Shown: positions 26,864 to 34,673 of the stretch, piece by piece | How the letters are laid out: each line of letters opens with the position of its first letter | How positions within the stretch are numbered: position 1 is the first letter of the stretch | Assembly (NCBI GenBank): GCA_016718655.1 | Contig: JADKCV010000005.1 | Span: forward strand, 62,001-126,000 | Origin: Flavobacteriales bacterium | GTDB taxonomy: Bacteria > Bacteroidota > Bacteroidia > Flavobacteriales_F > PHOS-HE28 | DNA length: 64,000 nt | Direction: 5' to 3' | Notes under the pieces: model-generated | Told to the model about the DNA's origin: nothing | The model's input: the letters and a program-made list of their open reading frames with translations, nothing else | Databases searched by the model: none | Made by a program: the position numbers and the translations under genes

Positions 26864-27805
26864 ATGACAGACGTGAAGAACCTGGAAGAGCTCTTTCAAG
26901 CCAAGATCGACGCCGAGCAGAAGATCGAGCCGAAGGACTGGATGCCCGATGCCTACCGCAAGAACCTGATCCGCCAGATCAGCCAGCACGCGCACAGCGA
27001 GGTGGTGGGCATGCTGCCCGAAGGCAACTGGATCACCCGCGCGCCTAGCCTGAAACGTAAAGCCATTCTCTTGGCCAAGGTGCAGGATGAGGCGGGTCAC
27101 GGCCTTTACCTCTACAGCGCCGTGGAGACCATGGGCACCAGCCGCGAGCAGACCATCGACGACCTTCTGAGCGGAAAAGCCAAGTACAGCAGCATTTTCA
27201 ACTACCCCACGCTGAGTTGGGCCGACATCGGCGCCATCGGTTGGCTGGTGGATGGTGCCGCCATCATGAACCAAGTGATGCTCTGCAGGACCAGCTACGG
27301 CCCATACGCCCGCGCCATGGTGCGCATCTGCAAGGAGGAGAGCTTCCACCAACGCCAGGGCTACGAGATCATGGCCGTGCTGGCGAAAGGAAGTCCCGAG
27401 CAGAAGGAAATGGCGCAGGACGCACTGAACCGCTGGTGGTGGCCCAGCCTCATGATGTTCGGCCCCACGGACGCCAACAGTCCGCATAGTGAGCAGAGCA
27501 TGAAGTGGAAGATCAAGCGCCAGAGCAACGATGAACTGCGCCAGACCTTCATCGACCGCACCGTGCAACAGGCTGAGGTGATCGGCCTCAGCATCCCCGA
27601 CCCCGACCTGAAGTGGAACGAAGAGACCCAGCACTACGACTGGGGAGAGATCGACTGGACCGAATTCAACAACGTGGTGGCCGGCAATGGCCCCTGCAAC
27701 AAGGAACGCCTGGCAGCACGCAACAAGGCCCACAACGATGGCGCTTGGGTGCGTGAAGCAGCACTAGCCTATGCCGCCAAGAAAGCAAAACGCAAGGCAG
27801 CATAG
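26864..27805 (+). CDS. paaA: 1,2-phenylacetyl-CoA epoxidase, catalytic subunit
   Basis: A 313-residue ferritin-like di-iron oxygenase subunit. The metal ligands sit in KVQDEAGHG and CKEESFHQRQG (two ExxH motifs). PaaA with PaaC forms the core that epoxidises the aromatic ring of phenylacetyl-CoA. The ATG at 26864 gives the usual family start; the in-frame GTG at 26852 is less likely. It heads the paaABCD run. Confidence 0.95.
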   Translation: MTDVKNLEELFQAKIDAEQKIEPKDWMPDAYRKNLIRQISQHAHSEVVGMLPEGNWITRAPSLKRKAILLAKVQDEAGHGLYLYSAVETMGTSREQTIDDLLSGKAKYSSIFNYPTLSWADIGAIGWLVDGAAIMNQVMLCRTSYGPYARAMVRICKEESFHQRQGYEIMAVLAKGSPEQKEMAQDALNRWWWPSLMMFGPTDANSPHSEQSMKWKIKRQSNDELRQTFIDRTVQQAEVIGLSIPDPDLKWNEETQHYDWGEIDWTEFNNVVAGNGPCNKERLAARNKAHNDGAWVREAALAYAAKKAKRKAA

Positions 27806-27811
27806 TTGTTA

Positions 27812-27865
27812 GTTGTCAGTTGTCGGTTGTCCGACGCTGACATCTGACAACCAACAACTGACAAC
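27812..27865 (+). repeat. Heptamer-built hairpin in the paaA-paaB spacer
   Basis: Two 20-base arms (27812-27831 and 27846-27865) made of GTTGTCN-type units pair with 19 of 20 matches around a 14-base loop. The right arm ends six bases before the paaB ATG at 27872. A sister structure with the same units lies before paaC. It could control translation of paaB, terminate part of the transcript or be a small repetitive element. Confidence 0.75.
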
Positions 27866-27871
27866 CAGATC

Positions 27872-28165
27872 ATGAGCAACAACCCCAACAACTGGCCCCT
27901 CTGGGAGATCTTCATCCAGAGCAAACGCGGCCTGGAGCACAAGCACGTGGGCAGCCTCCACGCCGCCGATCCCCAAATGGCCATCGAGAACGCCCGCGAT
28001 GTGTATACCCGCCGCCAGGAAGGGAACAGCATCTGGGTGGTGCTCGCCGAGCATATGCATGCCTCGCGTCCGGAAGATGCCGAGAGCTTCTACGACCCGG
28101 CGGATGACAAGGTGTACCGGCACCCCACCTTCTACACGATGCCTGAGGGCGCGAAATACATCTGA
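27872..28165 (+). CDS. paaB: 1,2-phenylacetyl-CoA epoxidase subunit PaaB
   Basis: A 97-residue protein that matches the small PaaB family (WPLWEIFIQSKRGLEHKHVGSLHA, ENARDVYTRR, GNSIWVVLA). PaaB bridges the PaaAC core and is needed for activity with PaaE. It lies between two copies of an unusual inverted repeat, so it is separated from paaA and paaC by 66 and 105 bases, unlike the tight spacing in most paa operons. Confidence 0.95.
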   Translation: MSNNPNNWPLWEIFIQSKRGLEHKHVGSLHAADPQMAIENARDVYTRRQEGNSIWVVLAEHMHASRPEDAESFYDPADDKVYRHPTFYTMPEGAKYI

Positions 28166-28171
28166 TGCATA

Positions 28172-28268
28172 GTTGTCAGTTGTTGGTTGTCAGTTGTCTG
28201 TCGCCCAGGCGACCGCATGACGCCAGCTAGGTCGGCACCCTGACCACTGACAACGGACAACCGACAAC
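28172..28268 (+). repeat. Second heptamer-built hairpin, paaB-paaC spacer
   Basis: The left arm (28172-28198) is a run of GTTGTCN units and the right arm (28249-28268) is its complement with 17 of 20 matches, separated by a 50-base loop. The right arm stops two bases before the paaC ATG at 28271. The units are the same as in the paaA-paaB spacer. Confidence 0.7.
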
Positions 28269-28270
28269 CC

Positions 28271-29023
28271 ATGAGTTCAAAGCTCTTAACCTACACCCTC
28301 CGCCTCGCCGACGACATCCTTATCCTGAGCCAACGCCTTGGGGAATGGTGCGGCCATGGCCCCGTGCTGGAGGAGGATATCGCCCTTACCAACCGCGCGC
28401 TGGACCACCTCGGCGAAGCCCGCAACCTCTTGACCTACGCCGGACAGGTTGAAGGCAAGGGCCGCTCCGAGGACGACCTCGCCTACCTGCGCATGGAGCG
28501 GCAGTACACCAACGTGAAGCTAGTGGAACAGCCCAACGGAGACTACGCCCACACCATGGTGCGCAGTTTCCTATTCGATGCCTACCACCTGCCGTTGATG
28601 CAGGCGCTGACCAAGAGCAAGGACGAACAATTGGCGGCCATCGCGGGCAAAAGCGTGAAGGAGGCCACCTACCACCTGCGCGCCAGCAGCGAGTGGATCA
28701 TCCGCTTCGGCGATGGTACCGAGGAGAGCCACCAACGCGCCCAGGCCGCCCTCGAAGACCTGTGGACCTACACCGGCGAGCTTTTCGAGGGCGATGCCGT
28801 GCTGGAGGAGATGACGAGTGCAGGCATGGCGCCGGACATCGCCTCCATCAAGGAAGCGTGGAGCAAGACCGTGGACCAGGTGCTTGCCGAAGCCACACTG
28901 AAGCGCCCCGCCGATGCATTCATGATGACCGGAGGACGGAAAGGCCTGCACAGCGAGCACATGGGCTTCATCCTGGCGGAGATGCAGCATGTGACGCGGG
29001 CATATCCGGGGGTGGAGTGGTAG
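28271..29023 (+). CDS. paaC: 1,2-phenylacetyl-CoA epoxidase subunit PaaC
   Basis: A 250-residue ferritin-like subunit that has lost catalytic iron and serves as the structural partner of PaaA. Family blocks include LADDILILSQRLGEWCGHGP, LDHLGEARNLLTYAG, a central DAYHLPLMQAL region and the C-terminal GGRKGLHSEHMGFILAEMQ. Full length compared with homologues. Confidence 0.95.
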   Translation: MSSKLLTYTLRLADDILILSQRLGEWCGHGPVLEEDIALTNRALDHLGEARNLLTYAGQVEGKGRSEDDLAYLRMERQYTNVKLVEQPNGDYAHTMVRSFLFDAYHLPLMQALTKSKDEQLAAIAGKSVKEATYHLRASSEWIIRFGDGTEESHQRAQAALEDLWTYTGELFEGDAVLEEMTSAGMAPDIASIKEAWSKTVDQVLAEATLKRPADAFMMTGGRKGLHSEHMGFILAEMQHVTRAYPGVEW

Positions 29024-29095
29024 CGGACGCCTTCAGGTTCCGTGAACCTTGATCCATGCAACCGTACCGTCGACCCACTGGGTCGACATACACCA

Positions 29096-29596
29096 ATGAA
29101 CGCCCCGGAACCGATCACCAAACACCGCATCCTCGAGCTCCTCGACTACGTGAAGGACCCGGAGATCCCGGCCATCAACGTGCTGGAGCTGGGCGTGGTG
29201 CGCAGCGTGGAGGTGGAAGAAAGCGGCAAGGCCATCATCACCATCACCCCCACCTACACCGGCTGCCCGGCCATGGACGTGATGGCGGCCGACATCAAGA
29301 AGGAACTGCTGGAGGCCGGCGTGCCCGAGGTGGAAGTGAAGCTCACCCTCTCCCCCGCCTGGACCACCGACTGGATCACCGACGAGGGCAAACGCAAGCT
29401 GAAGGCATACGGCATCGCCCCGCCGGAGAAGAGCGCCGACATCCGCGCGCTGACTGGCGAACAGCCCGTGGTGGCCTGCCCGCAATGCGGATCGAAGAAC
29501 ACGGTCATGCTCTCGCTCTTCGGCAGCACGGCCTGCAAGGCGCTGTGGAAGTGCCAGGATTGTTTGGAGCCTTTTGATCAGTTCAAGTGTTTGTGA
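29096..29596 (+). CDS. paaD: Phenylacetate-CoA oxygenase maturation protein PaaD
   Basis: A 166-residue protein with a DUF59/MIP18 domain (YVKDPEIPAINVLELG, TYTGCPAMDVM) thought to help assemble the metal centre of the epoxidase. It ends in a zinc-finger-like cysteine tail (CPQCGSKNT, CKALWKCQDCLEPF). The ATG at 29096 is chosen over the GTG at 29042 because the family begins near the PITKHRILELL helix. Confidence 0.93.
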   Translation: MNAPEPITKHRILELLDYVKDPEIPAINVLELGVVRSVEVEESGKAIITITPTYTGCPAMDVMAADIKKELLEAGVPEVEVKLTLSPAWTTDWITDEGKRKLKAYGIAPPEKSADIRALTGEQPVVACPQCGSKNTVMLSLFGSTACKALWKCQDCLEPFDQFKCL

Positions 29597-29637
29597 TGGC
29601 AATACGCCATTGGAAACAAACGTTTCCATGGCGCGTC

Positions 29638-30130
29638 ATGAGGCTTGCACCCTTTTTTCTTGTCGTAATTGCCCTTGTTGTCGCGTTGACAGGTTGTTCG
29701 ACATCCGACCTCGCGGAAGGCGTCACAACAGTGGGGTCGGACTCCGTTTTACGCCAGTTATGGTACAGGTGTCCACGAGGGAATGAACCGATACCTCTCC
29801 GAATTTGTCCCCAGCAGTCATCAGCAACTGTCGTGTGCATTCTACCAGCACGGTTTCATCAATACTGAACGGGAACAGCGCACGCGCGGGTTCACACTCG
29901 AATACTCAAGAAAGCCGACCGGCCCCGGTAGCTATCCTATGCTTTGGGTCCACTTCGATGAAAATCCCAGAGTGCACGGTTGGCGCCAAGGTGCAAGTCG
30001 GGCTGTGTTGCACGTTAGCAGTGTAAAACTGAGTGCCGGCGACAGTCTTCGGACTCGAGCAGGGGGCGACCAACGAGCTCTTTGAGCTTCTTCGGATTAA
30101 CGACCTCGTTCCTGTCGTGATCGAGCGCCG
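29638..30130 (+). pseudogene. Probable frameshifted lipoprotein gene
   Basis: The 546-base gap between paaD and paaG contains the remains of one protein in shifting frames. It starts with a lipoprotein signal (ATG 29638; VVIALVVALTGC). It runs to about 29750, where a TTTT run marks a shift into a second frame that reads YASYGTGVHEGMNRYLSEF and FTLEYSRKPTGPGSYPMLW. Past about 30040 a third frame (FGLEQGATNELFELLRIND) looks protein-like. Each piece reads sensibly while the alternatives do not, so at least two frameshifts are implied. I do not recognise the parent family. It may be spurious; confidence is moderate. Confidence 0.42.
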
Positions 30131-30142
30131 ATCTTTACCCCC

Positions 30143-30922
30143 ATGTCCTACACCAAGATCCTCTACACCATCGCCGACGGCGTAGCCACCATTTCTCTGA
30201 ACCGCCCGGACAAGCTGAACAGCTTTGATCGCGAGATGGCGCTGGAGACCATTGATGCGCTGGACAAGGCCAAGGCCGATGCCAGTGTGCGGGCCGTGCT
30301 GCTCACCGGCGAGGGGCGTGCCTTCTGTGCGGGGCAGGACTTGGCCGAGGCCATTGCGCCGGGCACCAAGATCGAGGAGATCATCATCACGCAGTACAAC
30401 CCCATCGTGCGGCGTATCCGCACCCTGCCCAAGCCGGTGGTGTGCGCGGTGAACGGTGTGGCGGCCGGTGCCGGGGCCAACATCGCCTACGCCTGCGACC
30501 TCACGCTGGCGGCCGAGAGCGCCAACTTCATACAGAGTTTCATCAACATCGGCCTGATCCCCGATAGCGGCGGCACATTCACGTTGCCACGTTTGGTTGG
30601 GATGCAGCGGGCCTTCGGACAGATGATCCTGGCGCCGAAGGTTAGCGCGAAGGAGGCGGAGGCCCTAGGCATGATCTGGAAGGCCGTGCCCGATGCCGAA
30701 TTGATGACCGAGGCCACCGCGCTTGCGAAGATGCTGGCCACCATGCCCACCAAGGCCATCGCCCTCACCAAGGAGGCCCTCAACCGTTCCCAGAACACCA
30801 GCCTCGACAGCCAGTTGGACCACGAGAACGAGCTGCAGAGCCTCGCCGGCCGCAGCCACGATTACAACGAGGGGGTGAAGGCGTTCCTGGAGAAGCGGAA
30901 ACCCGTTTACCGCGGCGAATAG
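30143..30922 (+). CDS. paaG: Ring-1,2-epoxyphenylacetyl-CoA isomerase (crotonase family)
   Basis: A 259-residue crotonase-fold protein. The oxyanion-hole segments are AFCAGQDL and NGVAAGAGANIA. NIGLIPDSGGTFTLPRLVG carries the aspartate typical of PaaG, which isomerises the ring epoxide to the oxepin. It follows paaABCD after the degraded lipoprotein gene and precedes paaH, as expected for the lower phenylacetate pathway. A general enoyl-CoA hydratase (PaaF) is the alternative; the PDSGG motif favours PaaG. Confidence 0.88.
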   Translation: MSYTKILYTIADGVATISLNRPDKLNSFDREMALETIDALDKAKADASVRAVLLTGEGRAFCAGQDLAEAIAPGTKIEEIIITQYNPIVRRIRTLPKPVVCAVNGVAAGAGANIAYACDLTLAAESANFIQSFINIGLIPDSGGTFTLPRLVGMQRAFGQMILAPKVSAKEAEALGMIWKAVPDAELMTEATALAKMLATMPTKAIALTKEALNRSQNTSLDSQLDHENELQSLAGRSHDYNEGVKAFLEKRKPVYRGE

Positions 30923-30931
30923 GTGACACGT

Positions 30932-31261
30932 ATGGCCCGCCTCGTCAAGATAGCTGCGTTAACACTTCTGTTGGCGTTGATCGGTTGTCAACCTGACCAC
31001 AAGCCGTTCGACCCGAAAGCATGGATCGAGGGAGACTACCGGGAACGGGGCAGAATGTCCGGTGACCTATTGAACAACCATCCATTGGAAGGTCGCACCG
31101 TTGCTGAGTTGGAAGAACTCCTTGGTGAACCCAACGATACGGATACCACATTGTCCATCAAGACATGGTATTTGGACCTTGGATGGACCGCCTTGTTCCA
31201 TATGGATGTGCATATAGACACCACCACGGCCACGGTGGATAGCGTTCGGGTCTGGGATTGA
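30932..31261 (+). CDS. Small lipoprotein, BamE/SmpA-like fold
   Basis: A 109-residue protein with a lipoprotein signal (ALTLLLALIGC). After it comes a GRTVAELEELLGEPNDTD block reminiscent of the SmpA/OmlA (BamE-like) fold, then beta strands ending in VDSVRVWD. The ATG at 30932 places the lipobox correctly; a GTG at 30923 is in frame. It sits between paaG and paaH and has no obvious part in the pathway. The fold assignment is tentative. Confidence 0.65.
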   Translation: MARLVKIAALTLLLALIGCQPDHKPFDPKAWIEGDYRERGRMSGDLLNNHPLEGRTVAELEELLGEPNDTDTTLSIKTWYLDLGWTALFHMDVHIDTTTATVDSVRVWD

Positions 31262-31299
31262 TCCAGCAAGAGGGGTGATCCCTATTCCCGGCTGCCCGG

Positions 31300-31333
31300 T
31301 CTTCTGATCTTCTCATTTTCTGATCTTCTGATC
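31300..31333. repeat. Short direct repeats (CTTCTGAT units) before paaH
   Basis: TCTTCTGATCTTCT occurs twice in an imperfect array of CTTCTGAT-type units within the 92-base spacer before paaH. This is a second, unrelated kind of simple repeat in the paa spacers. Confidence 0.6.
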
Positions 31334-31353
31334 CCCACCCCGATCTTCGCGCC

Positions 31354-32541
31354 ATGGATACCTCGATGAAGGTCGCCGTGATCGGCGCAGGGACGATGGG
31401 TAGCGGCATTGCCCAAGTGGCCGCGCAGGCCGGGCACAAGGTGGTGCTTTTCGATACGCGCAGAGAAGCCGTGGACAAGGCCTTGGTCGGTCTGCGGAAG
31501 ACATTGGACAAGCTGGTGGAGAAAGGCAAGTTAACTGCCGAGCAAGCTGAAGGTATCCACAGCCGCATCACCCCGGCCAGTGACCTGAAGGACCTCGCGG
31601 GAAGTGGGCTGGTGATCGAAGCCATCATCGAGGACCTGGGCATCAAGAAGAAGCTCTTTGCCGAATTGGAAGGTATCCTAGCTGCGGATGCGGTGCTGGC
31701 CACGAACACCTCATCCCTATCCGTAACGGCCATCGCTGGCGGCCTGATGCATCCGGAGCGCATGGTGGGACTGCACTTCTTCAACCCCGCTCCCCTGCTG
31801 CCACTGGTGGAGGTGGTGCCCGGACTGGCCACCGATGAAGCTATCGCCCCGCGCATGACAGCCCTGATGCAGGCCTGGGGCAAGACCCCCGTGGTCTGCA
31901 AGGACACCCCTGGCTTCATCGTGAACCGGGTGGCGCGGCCCTTCTACGGGGAGGCCATCCGCATCTACGAAGAGGGTATCGCTGACATGCCCACCATCGA
32001 TGCGGCGATGAAGAGTGTGGGCTTCAAGATGGGGCCCTTCGAACTGATGGACCTCATCGGCAACGACATCAATTTCACGGTGACGAAGACCGTTTGGGAG
32101 GCTTTCTTCTATGACCCGCGCTACAAACCGAGCTTCACGCAGCAACGGCAAGTGGAGAGCGGCAGGTTGGGGCGGAAGAGCGGGCGGGGCTACTACCAGT
32201 ATGATACGAGCGGCGCGATCCTACCACAGACCTCAGTAAGGTCTCTCGCAGGGTCCCCTCCTTCGTCGGGAGACCCGGCGGAGGTTTCAGCGCAGATCGT
32301 GGAACGCATCCTGGCCATGCTTATAAACGAAGCCTACGATGCACTCTTCTGGCAGGTGGCCAGTGCCAACGACATCGACCTGGCAATGACCAAGGGCGTG
32401 AACTATCCGAAAGGCCTGCTGGCCTGGTCCGAAGAAAAGGGTGCTGCCCATTGGTTGGATGTGCTGGATGGCCTACAGGCCCGATACGGAGAGGACCGGT
32501 ACCGGCCCTCGCTCTTACTGCGACACCGGGCGAACGGCTGA
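31354..32541 (+). CDS. paaH: 3-hydroxyadipyl-CoA dehydrogenase (3-hydroxyacyl-CoA dehydrogenase)
   Basis: A 395-residue NAD-dependent dehydrogenase. The Rossmann loop is VIGAGTMGSGIA. The substrate/catalytic segments are NTSSLSVTAI and LHFFNPAPLLPLVEVV (catalytic His), and the C-domain contains NRVARPFYGEA and GPFELMDLIG. It acts late in phenylacetate degradation on 3-hydroxyadipyl-CoA. Residues about 288-312 are an extra linker encoded by a GC-rich palindromic stretch (32231-32290), unlike usual PaaH, which goes from GRGYYxY almost directly to the ERILAMLINEA helix. The frame stays open through it. Confidence 0.9.
   Translation: MDTSMKVAVIGAGTMGSGIAQVAAQAGHKVVLFDTRREAVDKALVGLRKTLDKLVEKGKLTAEQAEGIHSRITPASDLKDLAGSGLVIEAIIEDLGIKKKLFAELEGILAADAVLATNTSSLSVTAIAGGLMHPERMVGLHFFNPAPLLPLVEVVPGLATDEAIAPRMTALMQAWGKTPVVCKDTPGFIVNRVARPFYGEAIRIYEEGIADMPTIDAAMKSVGFKMGPFELMDLIGNDINFTVTKTVWEAFFYDPRYKPSFTQQRQVESGRLGRKSGRGYYQYDTSGAILPQTSVRSLAGSPPSSGDPAEVSAQIVERILAMLINEAYDALFWQVASANDIDLAMTKGVNYPKGLLAWSEEKGAAHWLDVLDGLQARYGEDRYRPSLLLRHRANG
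32240..32275. repeat. Palindromic insertion inside paaH
   Basis: GGTCTCTCG (32240-32248) and CGGGAGACC (32267-32275) form a 9-bp stem with one G-U pair around a GC-rich loop, inside the coding frame of paaH. The flanks CCTCAG and GTTTCAG look like ends of a short mobile palindrome. The encoded segment (SVRSLAGSPPSSGDPAE) is low-complexity. Confidence 0.5.
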
Positions 32542-32593
32542 AGGTGTATTGAAGGCGATCGTTGATAGGCGTGTTGACAAGTTCAAGCTCGAA

Positions 32594-32627
32594 TTTGTTT
32601 CCATGGAAAATTATTTGCCTACATTTG
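32594..32627 (+). promoter_or_regulatory. Promoter of the YceI lipoprotein gene
   Basis: TTTG (32594-32597), a 22-base spacer and TACATTTG (32620-32627) fit the Bacteroidota promoter pattern with a slightly long spacer. The ATG follows at 32655. Confidence 0.5.
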
Positions 32628-32654
32628 CCGCCCGAAACAACCCTCAACCGCACA

Positions 32655-33308
32655 ATGAAAGCCCTTTCTCTATCCGTCGCTGCCCTTGCAGCATTGTTCC
32701 TCGTGGCCTGTGGTCCCAGCGAAGCTGAGATCGCTGCGAACAAGGAAAAAGCAACCGCAGACAGCCTGGCCGCTCTCGCCGCCATGGAAATGTCCTACGC
32801 CGTTGACGCCGCCAACAGCAGCGTGAAATGGACCGGCACCATGCTCGGTGTGAAGAGCCACTTCGGTACCATCGGCCTGAAGGAAGGCAAGATGTCCCTG
32901 AAAGGTGGTCAGATCACGGCTGGTGGCTTCGTGGCCGACCTGAACACCATCGCTCCCTTGGACACGATCTACGCACCTGATGGCAGCAAGCAAGGCACCA
33001 AGTCCATGCTGGTGGGTCACCTCCAGTCGCCTGACTTCTTCGACGTGGCAACCTACCCCACCGCTTCCTTCGACATCACCCGCGTGGAGGGTAACACGGC
33101 CTACGGCAACCTGACCGTTCGCGGCAAGACCAACGAGGAGAAGGTGACCGATATCGTCGTGACCGAGGAGAACGGAATGGCCAAGGCCACCGGCAAGCTC
33201 ACCTTCGACCGTCAGAAGTACGGTGTGGCTTGGAGCACTGGCGCAAAGGACATGATCCTGAACGACAACATCGAACTGGAGATCACGCTGACCGGCAACG
33301 CTCAGTAA
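32655..33308 (+). CDS. YceI-family lipoprotein
   Basis: A 217-residue protein with lipobox (LAALFLVAC). Then come a short linker and a YceI lipocalin-like domain: YAVDAANSSVKWTGT, HFGTIGLKEG, GHLQSPDFFDVATYPTASF and GKLTFDRQKYGVAW are diagnostic. YceI proteins bind polyisoprenoids or other lipids in the periplasm; the role here is not known. It has its own promoter and a hairpin terminator, so it is not co-transcribed with paaH. Confidence 0.9.
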   Translation: MKALSLSVAALAALFLVACGPSEAEIAANKEKATADSLAALAAMEMSYAVDAANSSVKWTGTMLGVKSHFGTIGLKEGKMSLKGGQITAGGFVADLNTIAPLDTIYAPDGSKQGTKSMLVGHLQSPDFFDVATYPTASFDITRVEGNTAYGNLTVRGKTNEEKVTDIVVTEENGMAKATGKLTFDRQKYGVAWSTGAKDMILNDNIELEITLTGNAQ

Positions 33309-33328
33309 GCGGATACTTTGGTGAAAGG

Positions 33329-33357
33329 GAAGGGCGTCCACCTCGGTGGGCGCCTTT
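33329..33357 (+). terminator. Terminator-like hairpin after the YceI gene
   Basis: AGGGCGTCCACC and GGTGGGCGCCT pair imperfectly around a short TC loop and are followed by TTTCT. It lies between convergent genes (33308 and 33364). Confidence 0.5.
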
Positions 33358-33363
33358 CTGCGT

Positions 33364-34035
33364 TCAGCCTCTGCGTATCCCTTCGGCGAGGAAGTCGTTC
33401 ATCGGCTTCATGGCCTTGTAATGGTCCAGCAGGATCTGCACCAGCTTGGGGTCTGAGACGGTGCTCGGGGGGAGTTCCGCCATGAAGTAGAACTGCTTGT
33501 TCGCGATCAATGGCTCCTTCAAGGCGGCTTCTTTGAACTCCTTCGGAACGATCTTGTTCCGTTCACCTTGGATGCCCTCGAAACGGTCCACGAAGGCCTT
33601 GGCGGTGCGTAGTTTCTTGAACCGAGCGAGGTTGGCAGCGATGTGCTCACGGATCCCCTGTAGCTGTTCCTTCTCGGGCATGTACTGCCCGCCGTAGAAG
33701 GCCACGTTCTCGGGCCCCAGTTCGAAGTAGATGCCACCGGTGCTGTGGTCCTTGCGGCCTCCTGCGGCCACCACCGCAGACATCCGCGACTTGTAGGGGG
33801 CCTTGTCCTTGCTGAAGCGTACATCGCGGTTGATGCGAAAGATGGCCTCCCGCGGGGTGATGTTCACCTTGGGGTCCACCTTGGCCACCTGCTTGATCAC
33901 CTCGGCCACGAACGCTTCGAACGGTTCTTTCACGCTCTGCTCATAACGCTTCCGGTTGGCATCGAACCACTCCTTGTTGTTGTTGGGCGCCAGATCGATG
34001 AAGAAGCGATTGAAGTCGGGCGTGAACCAGGCCAT
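33364..34035 (-). CDS. DUF2461 family protein
   Basis: A 223-residue cytoplasmic protein with the markers of DUF2461: FFIDLAPNNNKEWFDANRKRYEQ at the N-terminus, then FRINRDVRFSKDKAPYKS and GIYFELGPENVAFYGGQYMP. The family is widespread and functionally uncharacterised. The ATG at 34035 gives the family start; the open frame extends to 34110 but runs into the divergent ogt gene. A TAACTTCG box at 34051-34058 on the minus strand could be its -7 element. Confidence 0.88.
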   Translation of the reverse strand: MAWFTPDFNRFFIDLAPNNNKEWFDANRKRYEQSVKEPFEAFVAEVIKQVAKVDPKVNITPREAIFRINRDVRFSKDKAPYKSRMSAVVAAGGRKDHSTGGIYFELGPENVAFYGGQYMPEKEQLQGIREHIAANLARFKKLRTAKAFVDRFEGIQGERNKIVPKEFKEAALKEPLIANKQFYFMAELPPSTVSDPKLVQILLDHYKAMKPMNDFLAEGIRRG

Positions 34036-34070
34036 GCGTTGTAATTTGCCCGAAGTTACCGCCTGTTCCC

Positions 34071-34577
34071 ATGGCCACGAAGAAGCCCGAACCTGAACTG
34101 TTCGCCCCACTGCATGTGGCGGTGCTCAACTCCCCCATCGGCAAGCTGTGGATCGAGAGCGATGGTGCGCTCATCACGCGACTTTCGTTCGATCCCATAC
34201 CGGTGCGTCAAGCGAAAGTTCCAAAGGTGTTGATGGAAGCACAGTGGCAATTGGATGCCTATTTCGCTGGTACCCGCAAGCAGTTCGAACTTCCCGTGCA
34301 ACGGAAGGGTACGCGGTTCCAGAAGTTGGTGTGGGATGCCTTGGACACCATTCCCTTCGGAAGGACCATGACCTATCAAGGGATCGGTGATCGCATCGGC
34401 GGCAAGGCCATTGGTCGGACCGTGGGCAACGCATGCGGGTCCAACCCGATCCCCATCATCGTACCCTGCCACCGGGTGATCGCTGTGGATGGCCTACTTA
34501 CGGGATATGTCGGCGGTTTGTGGCGCAAGAAGTGGCTGTTGGAGCACGAAGGCGCATTACCGAAGGAACTGTTCTGA
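34071..34577 (+). CDS. ogt: Methylated-DNA-[protein]-cysteine S-methyltransferase
   Basis: A 168-residue suicide repair protein that moves alkyl groups from O6-alkylguanine to its own cysteine. The active-site motif is IIVPCHRVIA. The DNA-binding helix region (TMTYQGIGDRIGGKAIGRTVGNACGSNP) and the N-terminal RNase-H-like domain are complete. It is divergent from the DUF2461 gene and unrelated to the surrounding paa genes. Confidence 0.93.
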   Translation: MATKKPEPELFAPLHVAVLNSPIGKLWIESDGALITRLSFDPIPVRQAKVPKVLMEAQWQLDAYFAGTRKQFELPVQRKGTRFQKLVWDALDTIPFGRTMTYQGIGDRIGGKAIGRTVGNACGSNPIPIIVPCHRVIAVDGLLTGYVGGLWRKKWLLEHEGALPKELF

Positions 34578-34673
34578 TCAACTGTCGAACCGGACGAGTC
34601 CCGATGAACGGCCACCGTCATCGCCTAGCACGCTGTCACTCATCACTTACAGAGGCGATACCTTCGGCCCCTG

